From: a virus
Virus record (IMG/VR): IMGVR_UViG_3300028829_004031
Span: 1 to 23,512 of that record
Strand: one strand, 5' to 3'
Length of the DNA: 23,512 bases
Of the stretch, positions 6,257-13,694 are shown one piece after another (the stretch's first letter is position 1; every line of letters begins with the position of its first letter). A program made the position numbers and the translations under genes. The notes under the pieces are model-generated. The model searched no databases. It was given only the letters and a program-made list of their open reading frames with translations, and was not told the DNA's origin.

Positions 6257-6739
6257 ATGAATCAGTATAAAGATTTAAATCAAGTTAAATCTCTAATTAA
6301 ACAAGCCTTTCTTATCAATCAAGTACTAGATGAATACAAGTTTACGAGTATTTTAGATATAGGTACTGGGCCTGGGATTATTAAAAGAGTTCTTGTCAAA
6401 CAAGGTAAATTATGTGATACTGTAGAACAGTATCAGCAATGGGGAGACTTTACCTCCTTCAACCCTTCAATTGATTACAGAATGGGGTATTATAAAGATA
6501 GAAAGTGGGAACTTCCTGTACTAGATAAAACGTATGATTGTGTCGTACTTTCAAGGTTTTTTGATCTTTTTCATACTGAAGTTGATTTTGAGTCTGTAGT
6601 AACAACATTGACCATGTTATACTCTAAAAATATTTTGATTCTACATAATCCAACAGCGTGGAGACTTAATACCCACGTGCAATCAATAGCAAAACGCCAT
6701 GACACTTTCCTATGGCCTATATATGTGTTACAGAGGTAG
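6257..6739 (+). CDS. SAM-dependent methyltransferase (class I)
   Basis: A 160-residue protein with a class I methyltransferase motif I at residues 31-41 (SILDIGTGPGI) and a later acidic strand YDCVVLSRFFDLF followed by KNILILHNP, as expected for the core Rossmann fold. The length is short (typical 200-250), so it is a minimal core without a recognisable substrate domain. The ATG comes 4 bases after tRNA-Gly, and the ribosome binding site is unclear. It precedes a 2OG oxygenase and the aminotransferase/amidinotransferase cassette. Substrate unknown; small molecule or sugar is inferred only from neighbours. Confidence 0.78.
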   Translation: MNQYKDLNQVKSLIKQAFLINQVLDEYKFTSILDIGTGPGIIKRVLVKQGKLCDTVEQYQQWGDFTSFNPSIDYRMGYYKDRKWELPVLDKTYDCVVLSRFFDLFHTEVDFESVVTTLTMLYSKNILILHNPTAWRLNTHVQSIAKRHDTFLWPIYVLQR

Positions 6740-6751
6740 AGAGATAAACAG

Positions 6752-7279
6752 ATGTTTCTTAAAGAAGTTTCTATAAATTACAACTTTGATTTTATCTACG
6801 ATATTGATTGGGAACAGTTTGAGCACGACTGTTTAGGGCATCAACAAGTAGAACTTAAAGATATTCACGATAAAGTTGGTGGCTTTCCTAAATCATTAAG
6901 TCATTATAACACTATGTTTTATCAAAAATTCTTTGATAACAGTGAAATAGATTATACAGATTTAGGTAATCAACTAGGTATAGAGGCAATTACTGTATCA
7001 ATGATTAAACAACCACCTGGCATGACTAACCCTATGCACCGCGATACTTTTTACCAGATCAATAAGAAATTTCCAAATGAAGAAAGAACAAAAGTCAGAG
7101 CTAACTTACAGCTGTTAGACTGGAAAGCAGGACACTTCTTACAGTTTAATGACACAGTAGTTACGCACTGGAAAGCAAATACGGGACATATGTGGGATTC
7201 AACAGTTCTTCATTTAGCAGCAAATGCAGGTCTAGAAGACCGTTATTCACTTCAAGTTTCAGGATTTTTAAACTCTTAA
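6752..7279 (+). CDS. 2OG-Fe(II) oxygenase
   Basis: A 175-residue oxygenase with the phage-type motif series. A QPPG strand leads to the iron site H96-R-D98. Next come LLDWKAGHFLQFND, HWKANTGHMWDS and the distal H154 (VLHLAANAG), then R164 for 2OG and the closing strand YSLQVSGF. It is the same subfamily as the enzymes at 15250 and 18903-22988. Its stop overlaps the aminotransferase start (TAATG), so it belongs to the same transcription unit and may hydroxylate a product of that pathway. Confidence 0.88.
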   Translation: MFLKEVSINYNFDFIYDIDWEQFEHDCLGHQQVELKDIHDKVGGFPKSLSHYNTMFYQKFFDNSEIDYTDLGNQLGIEAITVSMIKQPPGMTNPMHRDTFYQINKKFPNEERTKVRANLQLLDWKAGHFLQFNDTVVTHWKANTGHMWDSTVLHLAANAGLEDRYSLQVSGFLNS

Positions 7280-8211
7280 TGGTTCGCTATACAAATCTTC
7301 CCGACAATAAGAACAAACCTTTTGGAGGTGCTTACAGTGTTTATGATGAAAATACTGTATCTCATCGCGACTACTTAATTCAAGAGTATGCAAAAGATAC
7401 TTTAAGTCTCGACTTTGAGCAACTTAAACTTGATTATTTTGATGAATTTAAACACTTTCTCGGAAATTCTCATAATTTAATTGGTCTTGATTCTTACATT
7501 CATTCTTGTTTTACTCAAGGCACGACTGAATCCTTTACTCATTTTTATATTAGATATAGAAATAAAAACAGATTGAGGCTTGCTCGTGGAGAGTATTTTT
7601 ATCATCAGATGATAAAATCTATGTACTATCCTATGCGCTTTGATTGGTTAGAAGATGATGAGCTAAAACAAGGAGACGTGTTAGTAATTAGTGCTCCTTT
7701 TTCTGATACTTGTGAACTATATCCAAATCTTGAGCAAATACTATGTGAGTGTGATGAAAAAGAAATACCTGTTCTTTTGGATCTTGCATATCTTAATATT
7801 GCAATTGATTTGGAGATAGACTTATCGCACCCTTGTTTAGAGTATGTTGTGTCTTCTCTTTCTAAAGTTTTTCCTGTAGAGAATCATAGGATAGGTATCA
7901 GATTACAAAAAGAGATATTTGAAGACCCGTTATATGTAATTAACGAGCCCAATTATAACTATATTAATATGTTAAGCGTGTACTTAGGTTTAAAAATGAT
8001 GCAAGAGTTTGGTCCTACCTATATTTACAATAAATACGTAAATAAACAGCAAGAGTACTGTATGAAATTAGGTCTTAAACCTACTTCTTGTGTGTATTTT
8101 GGGTTAGATCTTGATAACAAATTTCCAGAATATAATAGAGGTAGAGAACATAATCGTTTGTGTTTTTCTAGATTATGGGATGGTAGAATGACTTATGAAC
8201 CTCCTATTTGA
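7279..8211 (+). CDS. PLP-dependent aminotransferase-like enzyme (fold type I)
   Basis: An in-frame ATG exists 87 bases earlier, but the TAATG junction with the upstream gene favours 7279 (310 aa). Signature elements of fold type I PLP enzymes are present in order: a phosphate-binding TQGTTES (79-85), a possible stacking aromatic in GEYFYH (about 105-109), the pyridine-binding D168 (LLDLAYL), and the Schiff-base Lys K196 (SSLSK) followed by an Arg-rich strand. It is shorter than typical aminotransferases (about 380-420), so the N-terminal or C-terminal small domain is reduced. A damaged paralogue lies at 17112-17868. Next to an amidinotransferase, it plausibly installs the amine that is then amidinated, as in streptidine-type pathways; this is inference. 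Confidence 0.75.
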   Translation: MVRYTNLPDNKNKPFGGAYSVYDENTVSHRDYLIQEYAKDTLSLDFEQLKLDYFDEFKHFLGNSHNLIGLDSYIHSCFTQGTTESFTHFYIRYRNKNRLRLARGEYFYHQMIKSMYYPMRFDWLEDDELKQGDVLVISAPFSDTCELYPNLEQILCECDEKEIPVLLDLAYLNIAIDLEIDLSHPCLEYVVSSLSKVFPVENHRIGIRLQKEIFEDPLYVINEPNYNYINMLSVYLGLKMMQEFGPTYIYNKYVNKQQEYCMKLGLKPTSCVYFGLDLDNKFPEYNRGREHNRLCFSRLWDGRMTYEPPI

Positions 8212-9277
8212 TTCATTAAATAAACCTAATTTAGAATCTTATAACGCACCCAATGCATATTCCTATTTTTATCACAAAGGTTTTTATGTACCACAGATAT
8301 TCTATCAATACAAAGATATAATTAAATGTTATACTACTAATCAGATTAATGAGTTGGATTTTTTTGTATATCCAATTAATTTCTGTGATCCCTATTACCA
8401 CCCAGAGCTAAATAAAAGCGGTAAGTTCTTAACCCACATTGATAAACAGGTATTAGACAAAGTAAAAAACAATAAAGGTATTATTTTAATTGATGCTATT
8501 TATGAAGCCTTTAATCTAAATCATTCTTTGGAACTCAAAGAGAATATTGAAAAACTAACGGGTATCAATAATGTATTTTTAAATTCAAGATTTTTTCATC
8601 TATTTCCTGATGATACTTTTTTTACAAACTTTCCTTCTCTTCTTGAATTTTCTGAGTGCCATGTACAAATTGACAACGAAATTAAGGTTAATACAAATAA
8701 AAAATTCTGCCTATTTGGTTCTAGTATTGATAAACACATTGGTGGTCTATGTCTTATAAAGTGGTTAAAAGAGCAAAAACTTCTTTCTCAGGGTCACATA
8801 AGTTTATCTCGTACCACTAGTGTCCTTGATAATGGTCGTTGGTTAGCGTTTATACGTCCTTTTATAGCTATAGATGCTCTTAACTACGTTGACTTCAATA
8901 TTGTTGTAGAATCGTGGTTTACCTCTGTAGGCAATGAAGATTATCCATTCTTATCTGAGAAAGTATTTAGAAATATCCATTATAAAAAACCTTTTGTATT
9001 AGTAGGGCAGGTAGATACTATTAAACAGTTTAAAAGGTTAGGCTATAAAACTTATGATGAAGTGTTTGACGAGTCTTATGACACAGAAAAAGACAGTTAT
9101 ATTAGGTTACACAAAGTCTTTACACAAATACAACGGTTGATTAATGAACCAGAAGATTTCTGGCAGAAAAACAAAGAAAAACTAGATGATATACATAATC
9201 ATAACTTAAATAATTACAAAAATAGAATACTAAGTTTAAGTAAATTTTATGAAGATCTTACACGTGGAGTAATTTAA
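8195..9277 (+). CDS. Glycosyltransferase-like protein, copy 1
   Basis: A 360-residue protein homologous to the product at 10292. The C-terminal third carries the shared block DFNIVVES...PFLSEKVFRN...KKPFVLVG...LGYKTYDEVFDESYD (about 233-297). It resembles the nucleotide-sugar-binding C-terminal domain of GT-B type glycosyltransferases (the E-K...P..F...G pattern), as seen in many unannotated marine phage proteins. Residues 170-180 (KFCLFGSSIDK) could start the second Rossmann-like half. No transmembrane segment is seen. It overlaps the aminotransferase by 17 bases and the amidinotransferase by 1 base. Sugar transfer is a plausible function; donor and acceptor are unknown. Confidence 0.62.
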   Translation: MNLLFDSLNKPNLESYNAPNAYSYFYHKGFYVPQIFYQYKDIIKCYTTNQINELDFFVYPINFCDPYYHPELNKSGKFLTHIDKQVLDKVKNNKGIILIDAIYEAFNLNHSLELKENIEKLTGINNVFLNSRFFHLFPDDTFFTNFPSLLEFSECHVQIDNEIKVNTNKKFCLFGSSIDKHIGGLCLIKWLKEQKLLSQGHISLSRTTSVLDNGRWLAFIRPFIAIDALNYVDFNIVVESWFTSVGNEDYPFLSEKVFRNIHYKKPFVLVGQVDTIKQFKRLGYKTYDEVFDESYDTEKDSYIRLHKVFTQIQRLINEPEDFWQKNKEKLDDIHNHNLNNYKNRILSLSKFYEDLTRGVI

Positions 9278-10299
9278 TGAGCTGCAATAACGATTGGGAT
9301 CCCTTAGAAGAAATCATTGTAGGAACTGCTGACTTTGCAAATATACCTGTTCCTAATATCAGCGTAATGAAATCTCAATTTCCTGAGTACGAAGAGACTT
9401 TTATCAAAGAGTTTACAGGGTTTTACCCAGACCAAATCATAGAAGAACAAAACGAAGACTTAGACAAACTTGCAGACGTATTAAAAAGATTAGGAGTTAC
9501 AGTTCATCGTCCTGATACGTCGTACGCTACAGCTGAAACTAAATCTCCTACTTGGCATGGAAAAAATTGGCATTATTATAGTCCAAGAGATCTTACTCTT
9601 GTTGTAGGCGATACACTCATAGAAACTCCTTCACCAATTTGGAATCGTCAATTTGAAACATGGGGTTATAGAGATGTTTTTACTAAGCTTTGGCATGAAG
9701 GATATAATTGGATTAAAGCACCCGTTCCAATGCTTTACGATGAGAACTATAAAGAAGATACAAAAGGCGTACCTTCTTTGCACAATGAAGAAATACTTTT
9801 TGAGGCAGCTAATTGTGTTCGTATGAATGATGATATACTCTATCAAGTATCAAACACCGGTAATGAAAACGGAGCTAAATGGTTACAACGAGTTTTAGGA
9901 GATTCTTATAAAGTACACGTAGCAAAAGATCTTTATTCTTATGCTCATCTTGATAGTACTATTGTTCCATTGAGAGAAGGTCTTGTACTATATAACGCAA
10001 CAAGGGTAACTCCTCAAAACGAACCTGAAGTATTCAAAAACTGGGATAAGATTTGGGTCCATGACTGTGTAGGATCGGCTAATTCCTTCAATCTTCCTTG
10101 GGGTGCAAGTGAGTGGATTGGCATGAACTTACTCAGCGTAAATGAAAATCTTGCTATTGTAGATAAAAAACAAACTGAAATCCACGATAAACTTAATCGT
10201 TTTGGTATTGAAACTATTCCTCTCGAATTAAGACATGATAGAGTTTTAGCTGGAGGGTTCCACTGCGTAACTCTCGATCTCAAAAGAAAAAATGCTTAA
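9277..10299 (+). CDS. Glycine/inosamine-type amidinotransferase
   Basis: A 340-residue enzyme of the arginine:glycine / arginine:inosamine-phosphate amidinotransferase family, which transfers the amidino group of arginine to an amine. Visible landmarks: SPRDLTLVVGDTLIE (D105), LFEAANCVR (176-179), YAHLDSTIVPLREGLVL (H224, D226) and the catalytic C330 in AGGFHCVTLDL. The length fits StrB-type and AGAT cores (about 340-420). Where vertebrate AGAT has FDAAD, this protein has FEAAN, so one acidic residue near the active site differs. Its TAATG start couples it to the glycosyltransferase-like gene, and its end overlaps the next by 8 bases. The acceptor (glycine, an amino sugar or an inosamine) cannot be told. 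Confidence 0.9.
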   Translation: MSCNNDWDPLEEIIVGTADFANIPVPNISVMKSQFPEYEETFIKEFTGFYPDQIIEEQNEDLDKLADVLKRLGVTVHRPDTSYATAETKSPTWHGKNWHYYSPRDLTLVVGDTLIETPSPIWNRQFETWGYRDVFTKLWHEGYNWIKAPVPMLYDENYKEDTKGVPSLHNEEILFEAANCVRMNDDILYQVSNTGNENGAKWLQRVLGDSYKVHVAKDLYSYAHLDSTIVPLREGLVLYNATRVTPQNEPEVFKNWDKIWVHDCVGSANSFNLPWGASEWIGMNLLSVNENLAIVDKKQTEIHDKLNRFGIETIPLELRHDRVLAGGFHCVTLDLKRKNA

Positions 10300-11443
10300 C
10301 ATAGTTCTTGATAACTTGAACACTTCAAATGTTTGGTTTCCCAAAAAACCGAACTGCTTTCCGTGGTTTAGTAAATCACTTGTTTCTGAACCACGTAGTA
10401 GTACGTCTAAATTTCAACAACCAGACCACAAAGTAACACTTCCAATTTTACTTTATTGTATGGAAAATTTTTCTATCCACAACTCAGCAAACCAATTAGA
10501 TACGTTTATTTATCCTGTATCAATGCCTGAACCTTACATTCAAGTTAGGTCTTTAATAGCAAATCAAAATGCTTATGGTTTTTGGTCTCACGTCTCTGAT
10601 AGCGTAATTGAAGCGTTGAAAGAAAAAAGAGGTTGGATAATTATTGATTTACATTCTGAACCGCTCGGTCAGTCTGACTTTGATGATATGTTAGTTGCAT
10701 TGTCTGATACTTCTGTATTTCCAAATGATAGAATCTTAATAAACGTAACCTCTCCTCATTTTGCTGATAATAAACGAGTATTTTGTTATCCTAGCCATTT
10801 GGAACTTGGTTGCATTATGCATGAGTTATACCCTAATTTAAATATTATAAATCCTTGTCCTTGTCATCCTAAAAATTTAAAAAAGTTAGACTATCTACGC
10901 AAAAGATTTCTACTTCTTAGCAGTCATAGAGATCTCCCTATTAACGCGATTTTAGATAAGTATGCTAGTAAATATCCTAATTTGTTTTTAGATAGTGCAA
11001 ACAATTTAGAAAACACATTTTTTAGTTCTCGTTTTTTACTTTTACCTAACGCACTGTATGCAACTGATTTTAATATCGCGATAGAAGCTTATTTAGAAAA
11101 CAATGTGGTTGAGTATCCGTTTCTTACTGAAAAGACTTTGAGAAATATTAAGTACAAAAAACCTTTTATTTTACTAGGTCAACAATCAACTCTCGCAGCT
11201 CTTCATAAATTAGGCTACAAAACTTTTCATCCATTTGTTGACGAGTCTTATGATGAAATTAAGGATACAGAACTAAGATGTGCAACAGTGTTAAGAGAAT
11301 TAAATAGATTGAGAAAAATGAATGATACTGAGTGGTCTAACTTTTTAGATAACTGCAAACCTATAGTTGAACATAATTATAACAATCTACTAAGACGTGT
11401 AAATCAAACTAGGGCTTGGCTAGAGGAGTTAAAAAATCTATAA
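10292..11443 (+). CDS. Glycosyltransferase-like protein, copy 2
   Basis: A 383-residue paralogue of the product at 8195. Shared blocks include YPSHLELG (about 166-173; copy 1 FPSLLEF), DFNIAIEAYLEN (259-270) and YPFLTEKTLRNI...KKPFILLG...LGYKTFH...DESYDEIKD (275-325). A CPCHPKN patch near 188-194 is unique to this copy and could bind metal. It probably shares the GT-B-like fold, with a different acceptor preference. It overlaps the amidinotransferase by 8 bases and the next small gene by 1 base. The two copies flank the amidinotransferase, suggesting duplication within a functional cassette. Confidence 0.62.
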   Translation: MLNIVLDNLNTSNVWFPKKPNCFPWFSKSLVSEPRSSTSKFQQPDHKVTLPILLYCMENFSIHNSANQLDTFIYPVSMPEPYIQVRSLIANQNAYGFWSHVSDSVIEALKEKRGWIIIDLHSEPLGQSDFDDMLVALSDTSVFPNDRILINVTSPHFADNKRVFCYPSHLELGCIMHELYPNLNIINPCPCHPKNLKKLDYLRKRFLLLSSHRDLPINAILDKYASKYPNLFLDSANNLENTFFSSRFLLLPNALYATDFNIAIEAYLENNVVEYPFLTEKTLRNIKYKKPFILLGQQSTLAALHKLGYKTFHPFVDESYDEIKDTELRCATVLRELNRLRKMNDTEWSNFLDNCKPIVEHNYNNLLRRVNQTRAWLEELKNL

Positions 11444-11556
11444 TGAACAAAGAATATTTAGAGACTCAACTTAAACTTTATGCAAACTACCCGCAATACT
11501 GTGAGTATTTATTGACAGTATGGGAATATCTTATAAGGAGAAACAATGCTAGATAG
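11443..11556 (+). CDS. Very small protein (37 aa)
   Basis: A TAATG junction with the preceding stop opens a 37-residue frame (MNKEYLETQLKLYANYPQYC...), ending in TAG 11 bases into the next gene. AGAGGAG lies about 14 bases upstream of the start. The sequence is amphipathic and helical. The tight overlap at both ends supports a real coupled gene, though its main role could be to carry ribosomes to the next start. Function unknown. Confidence 0.55.
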   Translation: MNKEYLETQLKLYANYPQYCEYLLTVWEYLIRRNNAR

Positions 11557-11752
11557 AGAACAAATGCTAAAAGCTCTCGTAGCTCACGCAGAAGGACACT
11601 TAGCTAAACACCAAATGAATGTGGAAGTTTATCTTAAAAATCCTGCTGGAATTGGTGAGCATCAAGACATCTTTGAAGCAATGGAGCTAGAAATTTTTGA
11701 AATGGCTAAATATCACGACGTAATTGAAATGGTAGAAACATACCTTGAATGA
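11546..11752 (+). CDS. Conserved small phage protein (68 aa)
   Basis: A 68-residue acidic helical protein starting MLDREQMLKALVAHAEGHL, with a good AAGGAG ribosome binding site 6 bases before the ATG. The pattern (REQMLKALVAHA.GH...NVEVYL.NP.GIGEH) matches, from memory, a small protein widely conserved in T4-like cyanophages and related marine phages. Its function is not known. Its stop overlaps the next start (ATGATGG), so translation is coupled. It supports the T4-like marine phage assignment. Confidence 0.82.
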   Translation: MLDREQMLKALVAHAEGHLAKHQMNVEVYLKNPAGIGEHQDIFEAMELEIFEMAKYHDVIEMVETYLE

Positions 11753-12468
11753 TGGAAAATCTTGTTGATAAGGCAAACGAACTTACTAACAGAGAAAACC
11801 CACTAACTGCTCATAACCCTAAAGTCCCTAATCCAACTTTAATTATATTAGATCATATAATTACTAATTTATTAGATGCAAAAAGAGCTGCTCTTGCTCT
11901 AGGTTGTTTTACAGCACGAGACTTAGACTATTTACTGCCAATTTGTAAAAAAGTAAATAAACAGATAGAGTGTGTAGATTCTTTTGAGCCTTTACAAGAA
12001 CCCATTAGAACTAATTTAATTAAAGAAATTGAGAAAAAGTACAACTCTCCTTTAGTAGAGTGGACTTGGGATGATGGTTCTACTAGTAAGTACTTAAGAA
12101 GTGCAGACTATATTTATTGTTCCTTAGACCATAGATTTCCTATGGACGAGTTGATGTTATCTGCTGATTATCCTTGTGTGTGGGCAAAAAATAATCCATC
12201 ATGGTTATGGCCTCTAATTGGGCAAGCTTTGTACCAACAAAAACTATTCACTTTAATTTGGTGTACTAATGGTTTAACACTTTTTACTAACTCACGTCAG
12301 CTTAAAGACGATTTTTTAGATACAATACCTACAATCAATTCTAAGTTGAAAAAAATTAATTTTTATGTAGATAATTCGGGATTTACTTGTAAGTTGAGGT
12401 CTACTTCAAAAACTGGTGATGGTTGGCAGCCTGAGAAAAGTATATGGAAAGAGCTTAATTCATTATGA
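11749..12468 (+). CDS. Putative Rossmann-fold methyltransferase-like protein
   Basis: A 239-residue protein starting at ATG 11749 or the adjacent ATG 11752. Residues about 45-80 suggest a Rossmann beginning (AALALGCFTARDLDYLL, then a strand IECVDSFEP with an acidic end), as in class I methyltransferases, but the glycine motif is not canonical. A second core strand is DYIYCSLDHRFP. It immediately precedes two other methyltransferase-like genes with ATGA-type overlaps, supporting a related job. No catalytic residue can be assigned; it could also be an inactive partner subunit. Moderate to low certainty on function. Confidence 0.6.
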   Translation: MMENLVDKANELTNRENPLTAHNPKVPNPTLIILDHIITNLLDAKRAALALGCFTARDLDYLLPICKKVNKQIECVDSFEPLQEPIRTNLIKEIEKKYNSPLVEWTWDDGSTSKYLRSADYIYCSLDHRFPMDELMLSADYPCVWAKNNPSWLWPLIGQALYQQKLFTLIWCTNGLTLFTNSRQLKDDFLDTIPTINSKLKKINFYVDNSGFTCKLRSTSKTGDGWQPEKSIWKELNSL

Positions 12469-13064
12469 GCTGGAAGTTTGACGAATCTATATCACGAATT
12501 TATGAAGGTCATGTTCTTCAACACATTCCTTTGTATGAAAAAACTATTAACTACTGTCTAGATTATGCAGAGAATCATATACCAAAAGATGCTCCTATTT
12601 TAGACTTTGGTTGTGCGACAGGCGTGACACTACGAAAGTTTGCTTCTCGTGGTTGGACTAATCTTTGGGGTGTTGATAGCTCTCCTGTTATGTATCAAAA
12701 CTATGAAGATGATATAATTAAATACTCTACAAACATTGAGCCTGAACAATATGCTCTTACGCTCTGTAACTGGACTTTACATTTTTGCCCAAACAAGTGG
12801 TTAACAATAGATCAACTGCTTAAATGTTCTAAAACTTTGATAATTTCTGATAAAACTCTTCATTCTAAGCAACAAGAAATTGCATACGAACAGTGGAAGA
12901 TAGATCAAGGATGTACTAGAGAAGAAGTTGAAGAAAAGAAACGCAGCTTACAAGGGATAATGTACTTACATCCTGTAGCAGATTATATTGATTTTTTAGA
13001 AAACTACTCAATAGTTCATTCAAAACTTGGGTTTTATACTTTTTTAGGACACGGTAACGCATGA
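12465..13064 (+). CDS. CmoA-like methyltransferase family protein (carboxy-SAM synthase-like)
   Basis: A 199-residue protein resembling CmoA along its whole length. The N-terminus WKFDESISRIYEGHVLQHIP matches the CmoA WxFDE..A..F...I..S.P pattern. Motif I is ILDFGCATG (45-53), motif II is GVDSSPVM (69-76), then LCNWTLHF, LIISDK, and GCTREEVEEKKRSLQGIMYL, which parallels CmoA's GYSELEISQKRSMLENVML. CmoA converts SAM and prephenate to carboxy-S-adenosylmethionine, used by CmoB to make cmo5U34 in tRNA. The protein is about 50 residues shorter than E. coli CmoA (247). No clear CmoB is in the window. It might support tRNA modification or use carboxy-SAM chemistry on another substrate. It overlaps both neighbours by 4 bases. 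Confidence 0.8.
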   Translation: MSWKFDESISRIYEGHVLQHIPLYEKTINYCLDYAENHIPKDAPILDFGCATGVTLRKFASRGWTNLWGVDSSPVMYQNYEDDIIKYSTNIEPEQYALTLCNWTLHFCPNKWLTIDQLLKCSKTLIISDKTLHSKQQEIAYEQWKIDQGCTREEVEEKKRSLQGIMYLHPVADYIDFLENYSIVHSKLGFYTFLGHGNA

Positions 13065-13624
13065 GTATACCCCCTAATTTAAGAGATATACGTGCTAAAG
13101 GTAGAATACAGCAACTTAAAGTAATGAATAAACGGTGGAAATCAGATTTAACTGGTACTATTTATGAGTTTGGTTGTAAGCAGGGTGAGATGGCGTGGTT
13201 TATGGCACAACAAGCAGAGTGTGTATATTGCTGGGACATACTCGAAAAGTACAAGTCTTTTTGTGATAGCTTGCCTCGTAAAAAACCTATTTGGGTTAAA
13301 CCACACCATGTTCCTTTAGTTGATACAGTATATTTAGGCGGTGTATTACTTTGGGTAGCGATTGATCATGATGTAAGCGCTTGGATTGACGCTCATGTTA
13401 ATCACATTCAAGCACCTGTTTGGATTTTTAGAGAGAATCTTGAAGCTTGGGTAGATGATCGTGTGCCTTACTCTTATACCTCTCCTGGTTGGGCAAAAAC
13501 TCAAGAGTGTGTAGAACAGGGCTCTACGTTGAGAATTACAGATATAAAAGAAGCTTCTACACTAAACGTAGATGGAAGGATAGACGTCAATAGGTTTATC
13601 AGGTGTGAGCGAATTGTTAGTTGA
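13061..13624 (+). CDS. Putative methyltransferase-like protein
   Basis: A 187-residue protein with a plausible SAM-binding beginning at residues 32-46 (GTIYEFGCKQGEMAW), then a strand ending in an acidic residue (VYCWDIL) and a later DTVYLGGVLLWV strand, as in compact class I methyltransferases. Motif I is degenerate (EFGCKQG). It is Trp-rich. It follows the CmoA-like gene with a 4-base overlap and may be its partner, but it does not look like CmoB to me. It is the last gene of the run; a promoter for the next gene overlaps its stop codon. Confidence 0.62.
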   Translation: MSIPPNLRDIRAKGRIQQLKVMNKRWKSDLTGTIYEFGCKQGEMAWFMAQQAECVYCWDILEKYKSFCDSLPRKKPIWVKPHHVPLVDTVYLGGVLLWVAIDHDVSAWIDAHVNHIQAPVWIFRENLEAWVDDRVPYSYTSPGWAKTQECVEQGSTLRITDIKEASTLNVDGRIDVNRFIRCERIVS

Positions 13625-13649
13625 CATTTTTTAGTTTGCAGATTATAAA
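13621..13649 (+). promoter_or_regulatory. Sigma-70-like promoter for the DctP-like gene
   Basis: A perfect TTGACA (13621-13626), a 17-base spacer and TATAAA (13644-13649) overlap the stop codon of the preceding gene. Transcription would start near 13656, about 40 bases before the ATG at 13695, with a strong TTTAGGAG ribosome binding site between. It is the best sigma-70 match in the window and suggests strong or early expression. Confidence 0.7.
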
Positions 13650-13694
13650 GGATTATGTTATTGTAATAAAAAATAACCCCTTTAGGAGATTGAA

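Noticed and set aside
7192-7278. Upstream start for the aminotransferase-like gene, adding 29 residues
   Set aside because: The extra residues are an out-of-frame reading of the oxygenase end (Ser/Arg-rich, unlike a protein start), and the TAATG junction at 7279 is typical of this genome.
10014-10283. Minus-strand frame inside the amidinotransferase gene
   Set aside because: It lies wholly within a clear enzyme gene, has no ribosome site, and all real genes here are on the + strand.
13660-13685. Hairpin GTTATT/AATAAC before the DctP-like gene
   Set aside because: Only six AT pairs and no U-run; too weak to call a terminator.
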